Source: an uncultured Eubacterium sp. (GTDB taxonomy: Bacteria > Bacillota > Clostridia > Lachnospirales > Lachnospiraceae). From it: a stretch of DNA of 64,000 nt. Both the position numbers and the translations under genes were made by a program. The notes under the pieces are model-generated. The model did not search any database. It saw only the letters and a list, made by a program, of their open reading frames with translations, and was not told the origin of the DNA. Positions within the stretch are counted from its first letter, which is position 1. Each line of letters starts with the position of its first letter. Positions 24,812 to 32,584 of this stretch are shown here, piece by piece. The stretch covers positions 1 through 64,000 of the forward strand of contig URQO01000005.1 of NCBI GenBank assembly GCA_900550135.1, given 5' to 3'.

Positions 24812-25980
24812 TACCCTTTACATCCTCCTGCCAAAATACCTGTTGCCCAGGCAAAATGAAGATTATATCCACCACAAATACCATCAACATCAAGAATTTC
24901 ACCTGCAAAATACAAGTTTTTATGAATTTTTGATTCCATAGTATTTTTATCAACTTCTGTTACATCAACTCCACCGGCTGTTACCTGTGCATAATCAAAT
25001 CCTCTTGTTTTTAAGACTTTTACTTTATAATTTTTTATTATATTTAATAATTCTTCAAACTGTATGTCCGTAATATCTTTACATTTTACTTTTTCAAGGT
25101 TGCATTCCTTTGTTAAGAAAAGTGCAATTTTTTCATTAAACATGTAATGTAGAGAGTTGGTAACCGTTTGATTTTTAAAATTGTTGAATATATTTATAAG
25201 GGATATTTTTAAGTCTTTTTTAGTATATCCCGGCATAAAGTCAATTGTAATATATGAATTTTCTTCTACTGTTCTACTTAAATTAAATACAGGAATACCT
25301 GAGATACCATAATCAGTGATTTGAAGTTCACCGGTATATGAATTTGAAACATTGCTTACCTTTCCTTGAATTCTTACACCTGAAGCTTTATTTAAACTAC
25401 ATTTTTCTAAAACAAGAGCTGTCAAGGCCGGTTTTAAAAGACTTAATGTATGTCCAAAGTTTTTTGCAATATTATATCCACTTCCATCTGAACCGGTATT
25501 AGCAAAACTTTTCCCACCGGTTGCAACAATTAATTTGTCACATTCAAGTTCAATGCCAATATCAATTACATATTTATCTTTAACATGTTTTATACTTTTT
25601 ATTTCATTATTAGTTTTAATTTTAACATTATTATTTAATGCTGTTTCTCTCAAAAAATCAGAAACTGTAGTTGCCTGCATTCCTAAAGGGTAAAGATAAC
25701 CGTTTCTATCAAACAACATTAGCCCTCTGTCTTCAAAAAAACTAATGATTTTATCTGTGTTTATTCTTTCCAATACACTATGTATAAAGTCTTTGTCTCC
25801 ATAATATTTTGAAGAATCAAGACTTAAGTTTGAAATATTGCAATGCCCGTTTCCTGTTATATTTATTTTCCTGCCTATTTGGTTTTTGTGTTCTATTACT
25901 GTCACCTGGTTTTTGTTTTCTGCAGCAGTAATTGCAGCTGTCATGCCGGCAGCACCGCCACCTATTACAATTGTTTTCAT
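24811..25980 (-). CDS. HI0933-like FAD-binding protein (aminoacetone oxidase / BaiN family)
   Basis: A 389-residue flavoprotein with the N-terminal VIGGGAAGMTAAI FAD motif, NITGNGHCNISN, LIVATGGKSFANTGSDGSGY and the C-terminal AGEILDVDGICGGYNLHFAWATG signature of the HI0933-like family. Members have been described as aminoacetone oxidases or as bile-acid dehydroxylation-related reductases; the substrate here is not known. An in-frame TTG at 26004 extends the frame, but the ATG at 25980 has AGGA at good distance and puts the FAD motif at the extreme N-terminus. It overlaps the next flavoprotein gene by one base. Confidence 0.92.
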   Translation of the reverse strand: MKTIVIGGGAAGMTAAITAAENKNQVTVIEHKNQIGRKINITGNGHCNISNLSLDSSKYYGDKDFIHSVLERINTDKIISFFEDRGLMLFDRNGYLYPLGMQATTVSDFLRETALNNNVKIKTNNEIKSIKHVKDKYVIDIGIELECDKLIVATGGKSFANTGSDGSGYNIAKNFGHTLSLLKPALTALVLEKCSLNKASGVRIQGKVSNVSNSYTGELQITDYGISGIPVFNLSRTVEENSYITIDFMPGYTKKDLKISLINIFNNFKNQTVTNSLHYMFNEKIALFLTKECNLEKVKCKDITDIQFEELLNIIKNYKVKVLKTRGFDYAQVTAGGVDVTEVDKNTMESKIHKNLYFAGEILDVDGICGGYNLHFAWATGILAGGCKG

Positions 25981-26000
25981 AAAACAATCCTCATCTTTCT

Positions 26001-26339
26001 TCAACTTGTATTTGCTTCTAAATATTTGAATAGTTCTTCGGAATTTTCAAGATAAATACCATCTTCTAAAATTCTTTTTTCTTTGTCTGTTAAATTTGAA
26101 ATTTTTATGTCAGTTTCCGCTACTAAAGTTTCTTTGTCACTTTTATATACAAAAATAGTTCCGGAAATTGCTTTAACCCAATAGCCATCTTCTTTTTTTG
26201 AATTATTGTTCTGATTTGTTTGCTCAGTGTTAACCACATTGTAATAATCCTCCAACACTGCTTTCATTCCACAAAAAAATGCTATTACGAAACCAACTAT
26301 AAATACTGATAAATAAAAAATATATGCACGTTTGTTCAT
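26001..26339 (-). CDS. Small membrane-anchored protein with BofC C-terminal-like domain
   Basis: A 112-residue protein with one N-terminal transmembrane helix (about 7-27), a polar linker rich in Asn/Gln (41-50) and a C-terminal domain with YWVKAISGTIFVYKSD, ETDIKISNLTDKEKRIL and DGIYLENSEELFKYLE. The last part resembles the C-terminal domain of BofC, a forespore intermembrane protein that regulates SpoIVB signalling in Bacillus. The resemblance is by eye, and the BofC N-terminal domain is absent. Adjacent flippase and sporulation genes fit, but a sporulation role is only an inference. Confidence 0.72.
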   Translation of the reverse strand: MNKRAYIFYLSVFIVGFVIAFFCGMKAVLEDYYNVVNTEQTNQNNNSKKEDGYWVKAISGTIFVYKSDKETLVAETDIKISNLTDKEKRILEDGIYLENSEELFKYLEANTS

Positions 26340-26423
26340 TTTATAACTCCTTGCATATATTTTTTACATTTTTTCAAATATTATACATTTTTTATTAAAG
26401 TGTTATAATATTCACTTTTTATT

Positions 26424-28079
26424 TTATAATAAATGTATTTTTTTCAATAATCCTATTATTTTTGTTCCTTTTGGAATTGAATATAATTCATCTTCAGTAA
26501 TGGTTTTTGTAAATATTAAAACAACTGCATAAACTATAACGCCCACTCCAATTGAAATAACTGTCCAAATTGCATTTGATGATAAAATCATAATTCCAAT
26601 TTTGTATACAGTAAAACATGCAATTCCCATTACAAATGAACATATAAAAGGTCTTATGATTGTATAATGAATCTCCTGTTTGTATCCTAAATATCTCTTA
26701 ATTGAGTATGAATTAAGAAGGGCTACAGTCATTGCAAATGTAAAGTCTCCAATAACCACACCGTATATTCCCATTTTAAAGACAATCAATAAAATTGGTA
26801 AAACAATTAAATGAATACCAAGTGATATTGCAGAGTTTTTTATTGGAACATTAAGTTTGTCAATTCCCTGTAAAATGGCATTGCTAATAGTTGACAGAGA
26901 AAATGCTACTACAGTAAAAATACTAAATGACATAATAAGGGATGTATCATCTATACTTCCTCCAAACAAAAGAGCATTTATCTGTCCACCTAAAACCGAA
27001 AGTCCCATCCCACATGGAAATGCAATAAGCATTGAAAATTTCTGTGCAAGTGTTACTTTACTTTTTACAACTAAGCCATCACCTGCTACATACGATCTTA
27101 CAAGGGAAGGCACAATAGCAGTTGATAGTGATGATGCAATTGCTATAGGCATTGTTGTAAGAAGTCGGTAATAACCTGAATATACTCCCCATGCAGCACT
27201 GTTTTGCTTTTCAGGAGAATGGAAAATACCAACCATAATATTCTGATAAATAGGATTGTCCAATAAGTTTCCAATATTGTATATTGTTGTACTTAATAAA
27301 ACAGGTGTAATTGTAAGCAATATAACTTTTCCAATTGTACTGTAATTGTCAAGTACACCTGATTTGTCTCTTTTTTCGCGTTTTCTAAAATAATCTTTAT
27401 TAACCCAAACAATGAAAAACATAAATATAAGGGCTATAAGAGCACCTGACAATGTTCCAAGGGTTCCTCCTGCAGCAGCATATGAACTTTTTAAAGTTTC
27501 CTGCTCTGATGCAATTTTTGACAATGTGTATCCATATGCACCTAATTCGTAGGCTGCAAGAATACTAACAAAAGCATTGACAATCTGTTCAAAGATCTGT
27601 GAAACCGCAGTTGGTACCATATTTCCCATACCTTGGAAATATCCACGAACAACACCTAAAACACAGGCTATAGTAAGTGTTGGTGCTAAAACTCTTAAAG
27701 CAACGGCAACAGGTGGCTGCTTATAAACGGTCTTTGCAACCCAATCAGCGCCAAAGAATAAAAATAACCCAAATGCCGCACCAATTATTATGCCGTATAA
27801 CAATGCTCCCTTAAATACTTTTCCGGCATTTTTGTACTGTTTCTTTTCTAATTTTTCTGAAATAATTTTCGAAACAGCAAGTGGCATGCTTTGTGATGAC
27901 AAAAGTATAAGAATATTATAGAAATCAAATGCGGTACCATAATATCCAAGTCCTACATCACCTAATATTCTATTTAAGGGAATTCTATATAATAATCCTA
28001 TTACTCTTACAAGAATACCTGCAACGGCAAGTATACTTCCCTGAATTAAAAAACTATTGCTTTTTGATTTTTTACTCAT
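26424..28079 (-). CDS. Polytopic MOP-superfamily flippase (SpoVB/YtgP-MurJ type)
   Basis: A 551-residue membrane protein with about 14 hydrophobic segments of the polysaccharide-transporter branch. Members flip lipid-linked precursors: YtgP acts as a lipid II flippase (MurJ) in Bacillus, SpoVB serves spore cortex synthesis. The VRVIGLLYRIPLNRILGD start and RGYFQGMGNMVPTAVSQIFEQ are characteristic; the latter resembles YtgP more than SpoVB, but the subgroup is uncertain. It lies between the DUF3048 and BofC-like genes. A computed tree would be needed for the choice of subgroup. Confidence 0.88.
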   Translation of the reverse strand: MSKKSKSNSFLIQGSILAVAGILVRVIGLLYRIPLNRILGDVGLGYYGTAFDFYNILILLSSQSMPLAVSKIISEKLEKKQYKNAGKVFKGALLYGIIIGAAFGLFLFFGADWVAKTVYKQPPVAVALRVLAPTLTIACVLGVVRGYFQGMGNMVPTAVSQIFEQIVNAFVSILAAYELGAYGYTLSKIASEQETLKSSYAAAGGTLGTLSGALIALIFMFFIVWVNKDYFRKREKRDKSGVLDNYSTIGKVILLTITPVLLSTTIYNIGNLLDNPIYQNIMVGIFHSPEKQNSAAWGVYSGYYRLLTTMPIAIASSLSTAIVPSLVRSYVAGDGLVVKSKVTLAQKFSMLIAFPCGMGLSVLGGQINALLFGGSIDDTSLIMSFSIFTVVAFSLSTISNAILQGIDKLNVPIKNSAISLGIHLIVLPILLIVFKMGIYGVVIGDFTFAMTVALLNSYSIKRYLGYKQEIHYTIIRPFICSFVMGIACFTVYKIGIMILSSNAIWTVISIGVGVIVYAVVLIFTKTITEDELYSIPKGTKIIGLLKKIHLL

Positions 28080-28111
28080 AATTACTTTCTTTCTGTTTTT
28101 TCTTTGTTAGT

Positions 28112-29194
28112 TTATTTACTTATTTTTACTCTGTCTTTATCTTCATTTCCCACAACACAAATCCAAGTCTTTCCTTTATTTAATTTGATCTTTTCGCCTT
28201 TTGAGTTGTAGTATTCAGTCTGACCTGATAGTTTGTCGCTTTTTGACCATGTAAGTTTCATGGCTTTTCCCTTTGTTATATACCAGCCACTTCCACTACC
28301 TGTTAAAGTCATATCAAGACTCTTATTGTCAGGATATAATGTATAATTTACAAATTGAATAATAATATTTGAACAGTGAAGCTGTTTGTTATTCTGATCA
28401 TCAATATGCTTCTTATTATACTGATATCTATAATACTGTCCGTCTTTTTTGTTGAATGTAAACCAAGGTGCATTGATTCTGTAGCCAATTTCTACCTTGT
28501 TTGCGACTTCCTTTGTATTTGGTGTAAATGTGTTTTCATTAAACTGAAAATGCTGTGTAAAGTTCTTTTTATATGTTGTTCTGTATTTTTTCTTTGCTAT
28601 TTCATTCTGTAGACTTTTTCCTGAAATAAAACAGTTGTGTGGTGCCACACGGTCTGTAGTTCTGAAAAATGCATTGCCTGAATTAAATGAATTGACAGTA
28701 TCAATTGAACCACTCTTTAAATATTCAAGTGCATATTTTGATTGTCCGAAATGACTGTAAATTGCATCCCATTCATTGGCAAACCCACAATAATAAATTC
28801 TACAGCTTCTTACAGAACCCATCTTTTTTAATTTTGAATAATTTTCAAAAATGCCCATTATTCTTGTAATGCTACCTTCAACAGGTGCTTCATAGCATAC
28901 ATCTGCATTTGAAAGTCCTGAGTGTGGAATTGCGTTGATAATGTTGTTGTACATAAGTGCTACAGGTCTTTTATTTGCAATCTTTTTGCTTACATATTCA
29001 CCTGTAAGTTTACTTTGTATCTTTCCTGCATTAGGATCTTTTGTTGTTGTTTCAGGCTGATTTGTTGTTGTTTGTGCCTGTGTAGTTTCTTTTTCTGTTT
29101 TCTTTGTGCTACCAAATGCGATAAAAAATACAACTGCCACAGCAATAACAGCACATACAACTATTGGTATCACAATTTTTTTGTTTAACTTCAT
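28112..29194 (-). CDS. DUF3048 (YerB-like) membrane-anchored protein
   Basis: A 360-residue protein with an N-terminal transmembrane anchor (about 7-28), a Thr/Glu/Gln-rich linker (about 33-55) and a large extracytoplasmic part. RPVALMYNNIINAIPHSGLSNADVCYE and GSVRSCRIYYCGFANEWDAIYSHFGQS are family hallmarks of DUF3048 (B. subtilis YerB, a lipoprotein). The protein lacks a lipobox; it seems anchored by the helix instead. Function unknown. Its ATG overlaps the ybeY stop by one base, so the pair is coupled. Confidence 0.9.
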   Translation of the reverse strand: MKLNKKIVIPIVVCAVIAVAVVFFIAFGSTKKTEKETTQAQTTTNQPETTTKDPNAGKIQSKLTGEYVSKKIANKRPVALMYNNIINAIPHSGLSNADVCYEAPVEGSITRIMGIFENYSKLKKMGSVRSCRIYYCGFANEWDAIYSHFGQSKYALEYLKSGSIDTVNSFNSGNAFFRTTDRVAPHNCFISGKSLQNEIAKKKYRTTYKKNFTQHFQFNENTFTPNTKEVANKVEIGYRINAPWFTFNKKDGQYYRYQYNKKHIDDQNNKQLHCSNIIIQFVNYTLYPDNKSLDMTLTGSGSGWYITKGKAMKLTWSKSDKLSGQTEYYNSKGEKIKLNKGKTWICVVGNEDKDRVKISK

Positions 29195-29694
29195 TAGTTC
29201 TCCCTTGTAATATTAAGATTATTTAAAATTTCTTTCTGCATACGTTCCATATTGATACGCTCTTCATCAACTATATGATCATATCCAAAAAGATGTAACA
29301 TACTGTGAGCAGTTAAAAACGCCAATTCTCTTTTTAAAGAATGGTTGTATTCATTTGCCTGCTCTTTTACTTTATCATAAGATATAACAATGTCACCAAG
29401 CATAAGTTCTCCCGTATCCGGATTAAAAGAATCAATATCCTTTTCTACATTTGACAAGTCTCCGGGAGTATCATATTCAATCAATGGAAAAGATAAAACA
29501 TCTGTAGGTCTGTCAATTTGTCTTTGCTCATTATTAATTTCATGAATGATATTGTTATCAACTATTGTAACATTGACTTCGCACTCATATGGACATTCCA
29601 CATAGTTTATTGCCCCTTCAATGACTTGTTTTATTATATCCTCATAATCAATATCTATTTTATTTTCGTATTCATTTTCAATAAAGGTACTCAA
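29194..29694 (-). CDS. ybeY: Endoribonuclease YbeY (16S rRNA maturation)
   Basis: Metal-dependent RNase needed for 16S rRNA 3'-end maturation and ribosome quality control. The 166-residue product carries the zinc-binding HSMLHLFGYDH motif near the C-terminus and RPTDVLSFPL. The start is probably TTG at 29694: AAGGAG lies six bases before it, and no suitable ATG is close. It follows phoH with 19 bases between them, the standard Firmicutes pairing. Confidence 0.95.
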   Translation of the reverse strand: MSTFIENEYENKIDIDYEDIIKQVIEGAINYVECPYECEVNVTIVDNNIIHEINNEQRQIDRPTDVLSFPLIEYDTPGDLSNVEKDIDSFNPDTGELMLGDIVISYDKVKEQANEYNHSLKRELAFLTAHSMLHLFGYDHIVDEERINMERMQKEILNNLNITREN

Positions 29695-29713
29695 CTTTAT
29701 CTCCTTATTAATA

Positions 29714-30724
29714 TTAAAATTTACGTTTATTATTTGATTTTTTATCTGTTATTTTATTTTGTTTTGTTTGTTTGTTTTCATATTCTTCATATGCCTTAAC
29801 AATCTTTTGCACTAATGGATGTCTTACAACATCAGTATTGTCCAAAAATGCAAATCCAATGTCATCTACATCTTTTAAAACACGTAGTGCAATGTCAAGA
29901 CCTGACACCATATCTCTTGGTAAATCCTTCTGAGTTCGGTCTCCTGTTACGATAACTTTAGAGCCAAAACCAATTCTGGTCAAAAACATCTTCATCTGGG
30001 CAGGTGTGGTATTTTGTGCTTCATCTAATATAATAAATGCATTGTCCAAAGTTCTACCACGCATATATGCTAAAGGTGCAACCTCGATAATACCCTTTTC
30101 TGAATTTGAAACAAAACTTTCAGCTCCCATAATCTGATACAGTGCATCATATAACGGTCTTAAATATGGGTCAACCTTACTTTGTAAATCTCCGGGAAGA
30201 AATCCAAGATTTTCTCCTGCTTCAATAGCCGGTCTCGTTAAAATAATCTTGTTTACTTCATCGTTTCTAAGGGCTGTAATTGCCATTGCCATTGCCAAAT
30301 ATGTTTTTCCGGTTCCTGCAGGACCTATTCCGAAGACAATCATTTTATTTTTTATTAAGTCTACATATTTTTTCTGACCTAATGTTTTTGGCTTGATAGG
30401 TTTTCCCATAATGGTTCTACATATAATATCGCTATCCAATTCAAGCATGGCTGACTCTTTGTTGTCATAACTTAAAGATAAAGCATAATCAACATTTTGC
30501 TCATTAATCTCATTTCCTCTTTTTGCAAGCTCAATCAAATTGGAAAATACACCTTTTGCTCTTTTTGCAGCCACTTCCTGACCTATGATTTTAAGTTCTC
30601 CATTTCTTGAAATAATAGTTACATGAAGAGTTTTTTCTATTTTCTTAATGTTACTGTCAAACTGTCCGAAAACATTTTTTTCTAAGTTAGCAGGTACATC
30701 TATTATACTTTCAATTACGCTCAT
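29714..30724 (-). CDS. phoH: PhoH family ATPase (PhoH-like)
   Basis: Cytosolic RNA helicase-related ATPase of the PhoH-like family. At 336 residues it has an N-terminal KH-like region (about 20-85, with EKTLHVTIISRNGELKIIG), P-loop GPAGTGKTYLAMA, Walker B FIILDEAQN and GDRTQKDLP. It lies between yqfD and ybeY as in Bacillus yqfD-yqfE(phoH)-ybeY. A basic Lys/Gln/Asn-rich tail (ENKQTKQNKITDKKSNNKRK) is seen at the C-terminus. In a vegetative cell it needs expression independent of the sporulation promoter upstream; probably by read-through. Confidence 0.95.
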   Translation of the reverse strand: MSVIESIIDVPANLEKNVFGQFDSNIKKIEKTLHVTIISRNGELKIIGQEVAAKRAKGVFSNLIELAKRGNEINEQNVDYALSLSYDNKESAMLELDSDIICRTIMGKPIKPKTLGQKKYVDLIKNKMIVFGIGPAGTGKTYLAMAMAITALRNDEVNKIILTRPAIEAGENLGFLPGDLQSKVDPYLRPLYDALYQIMGAESFVSNSEKGIIEVAPLAYMRGRTLDNAFIILDEAQNTTPAQMKMFLTRIGFGSKVIVTGDRTQKDLPRDMVSGLDIALRVLKDVDDIGFAFLDNTDVVRHPLVQKIVKAYEEYENKQTKQNKITDKKSNNKRKF

Positions 30725-30737
30725 TTATAATAACCTT

Positions 30738-31949
30738 TCAATTGGAATTTGTTTCATTTACTGACGTTTGTTTTTCTAACTTTATGTCAGATAATGTTTT
30801 ATCATCAATATATGATATCATTCCAAGTTTTTCTATGCATCTTATTTTTGCATTCAAAACATAGGAATTATTTTCCTTATGTATTTTAACATCTTTTTTG
30901 ATTATTTTGTACCCTTTTTGCTCCATAATAGCCAATTTTACATTTAATTTTCTAAGAAAAATGGTTTTGGCAGTTTTTTTGGAACGTTTATCTTTTTTTA
31001 AATCATATTTTTTTACTGTTTATTTTCCGATTGCTATAGGAAAATAATAATTCCCAAATCCTTTTATGTTTATGTCTTTAGTCTGTACATTAACATTTTT
31101 TTCTTTTTTTATTTTCCAATCAAATCCTTTTATTTTGGGAATATAATAGGAATATTTTTTTGTATAAATTTTCTTTTGATAATTTATTTGCATAGAATCT
31201 TTGTAACTATAATTTGTATAACCATACACATCTCCATCAGCCTTTTGAATATTTGTAAAGATTTTTTGCTCCGATTCATCAAAAACATCAACAAGTCCGC
31301 TTATAAGAATATCTCCTTTTTTTACTATCATTCCTTTTTTTACTTTTAAGACACCTTTTCTTACATAACATGATATAATTTTCGCATTTTTGTTTGCTAC
31401 AAGATTGTAAGGTCTTTTCTCCTTTTTAGGAATATCAGTAATATAATTTTCTTTTATATGTATCAAAAGATTTGTTCCTTTTATTTCCGCACAAACCCAG
31501 CTGATATCATTGTATTTTCTTCGGATACTTTTTTCTAAATCATCACAGTTGATTTCTGAAATTTTTGTACCTTCTTTTATATTTTTTGAATAAACAAATC
31601 TTTTTATTGCATCTTTTGTATAACTGTAGTTTCCATCAACTGAAATATTCCAGACATATCTTGATGAAATTAATAAAAATATTATAAAAATAAGGAAAAA
31701 ACCACCTGATACTTTTATAAAAAGTCTGTTTGTTAAAATTGTATACATGCCTTTTTCTTCACATTTTAACAATGGTATATTTTTTTCTTCAAAAATATTT
31801 TTTAATAATTGAATATATGAAGCATCTACAACAAATACAATATTATGTTTTTTATACTTAATATCTTCTAAAGAAATACGGGAAATATTGTTTAATATTC
31901 TGTATATATATTTTCTGTCTGTTTCTATCTCATAAAAATGAAATTTCAT
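30738..31949 (-). pseudogene. yqfD: Sporulation protein YqfD, interrupted by one in-frame TAA
   Basis: YqfD is a sigma-E-controlled membrane protein of the mother cell. The first part (309 codons from ATG 31949) has an N-terminal domain, a transmembrane helix (about 82-104) and the extracytoplasmic YqfD domain to FGNYYFPIAIGK. A TAA follows at 31022-31020. In the same frame, without any shift, the sequence continues TVKKYDLKKDKRS and then 65 more codons including GYKIIKKDVKIHKENNSY, which matches the usual YqfD C-terminus, to a stop at 30738. Read through, the protein would be 402 residues plus the stop position, a normal length. ATG at 31949 is favoured by GGTGGAG upstream. A base substitution, a sequencing or assembly error, or a genuine split are possible. 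Confidence 0.82.
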
Positions 31950-32181
31950 TAAACTCTCCACCTATAATCATTGACTCATTATTATAAAATTTTATATATA
32001 AATTTTTTCCTTTTATGCATACATTATATTTTCTACATGAAATTTCTATATTATTTTCATCTATTTCTTTAATACATTTATAATTCTCTATTAATATATC
32101 TTCTCTGCCGATTACCTGAAGCATACATTCACCATAAACCACATCTCTTGGAACACCATAATTATTATCTACATTTATCAA
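31930..32181 (-). CDS. yqfC: Sporulation protein YqfC (YabP/YqfC family)
   Basis: Small (83-residue) protein of the YabP/YqfC family found in all spore formers and needed in the mother cell for spore development. The segments DVVYGECMLQVIGRED, LIENYKCI and the C-terminal IGGEFNEISFL are characteristic. No in-frame ATG lies close; TTG at 32181 has AGGAG five bases before it and is the likely start. The end overlaps the yqfD start by 20 bases. A well-matched sigma-E-like promoter lies 39 bases upstream. Confidence 0.9.
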   Translation of the reverse strand: MINVDNNYGVPRDVVYGECMLQVIGREDILIENYKCIKEIDENNIEISCRKYNVCIKGKNLYIKFYNNESMIIGGEFNEISFL

Positions 32182-32219
32182 ATCTTCTCCTGATTTTATT
32201 AATAAATATTTCTTAACAT

Positions 32220-32248
32220 ATTGTATGTTTTATAGGTTTTGTTTATGC
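32220..32248 (-). promoter_or_regulatory. Sigma-E-like sporulation promoter of yqfC-yqfD
   Basis: On the minus strand GCATAAA (32248-32242), 14 bp and CATACAAT (32227-32220). The -10 is a full match to the sigma-E consensus and the -35 a close one, with the correct spacing. It lies between the rpsU terminator and yqfC, where sigma-E control is expected from Bacillus. Confidence 0.75.
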
Positions 32249-32263
32249 TTTTGCGCTATATAT

Positions 32264-32294
32264 TAAAAGAGCCAGGACATAATCCTGACTCTTT
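32264..32294 (-). terminator. Rho-independent terminator of rpsU
   Basis: The stem pairs 32266-32277 with 32283-32294 around a 5-nt loop and is followed on the minus strand by TTTAAT. One position is a G-U wobble in the minus-strand RNA but a C-A mismatch in the plus-strand RNA, which shows that it works for the leftward transcript. Confidence 0.88.
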
Positions 32295-32298
32295 ATAA

Positions 32299-32475
32299 TT
32301 AATTATATTTGCGCTTTCTAGCTGCTTCTGATTTCTTCTTACGCTTAACGCTTGGTTTTTCGTAATGTTCTCTTTTACGAATCTCCTGCTGAATTCCGGC
32401 TTTTGCGCAATTTCTCTTGAATCGACGTAATGCACTGTCGATTGATTCGTTTTCTTTTACGATAACGCTTGACAT
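32299..32475 (-). CDS. rpsU: 30S ribosomal protein S21
   Basis: Basic 58-residue ribosomal protein, MSSVIVKENESIDSALRRFK at the start and a Lys/Arg-rich end (KKKSEAARKRKYN). Length and sequence match S21 of Firmicutes. S21 is associated with initiation on the 30S subunit platform. Start ATG at 32475 is preceded by GAAGGGAGGG. It has its own strong promoter and terminator, so it is a single-gene unit between alaS and the yqfC sporulation genes. Confidence 0.97.
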   Translation of the reverse strand: MSSVIVKENESIDSALRRFKRNCAKAGIQQEIRKREHYEKPSVKRKKKSEAARKRKYN

Positions 32476-32542
32476 CTGTTCTTCCCTCCCTTCAGTTATA
32501 GATTCCTAAAACTGTAGGTATTTGTGTTAAAACACCTTAAAC

Positions 32543-32570
32543 ATTATATCATATTTTTTCAAACCGTCAA
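32543..32570 (-). promoter_or_regulatory. Sigma-A-type promoter of rpsU
   Basis: On the minus strand TTGACG (32570-32565), 16 bp and a perfect TATAAT (32548-32543). The leader of about 65 nt has small inverted repeats (GTGTT/AACAC and CAGTT/AACTG) before the Shine-Dalgarno. Confidence 0.85.
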
Positions 32571-32584
32571 CCTTTATTAAACAT

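Noticed and set aside
24309..24941. Long open frame (210 codons) on the plus strand
   Set aside because: It lies opposite two clear flavoprotein genes, has no ribosome site and its translation resembles no protein; antisense shadow.
30935..31022. Selenocysteine, pyrrolysine or frameshift explanation for split yqfD
   Set aside because: The stop is TAA, which is not used for these amino acids, and the frame is unchanged on both sides, so no frameshift is needed.
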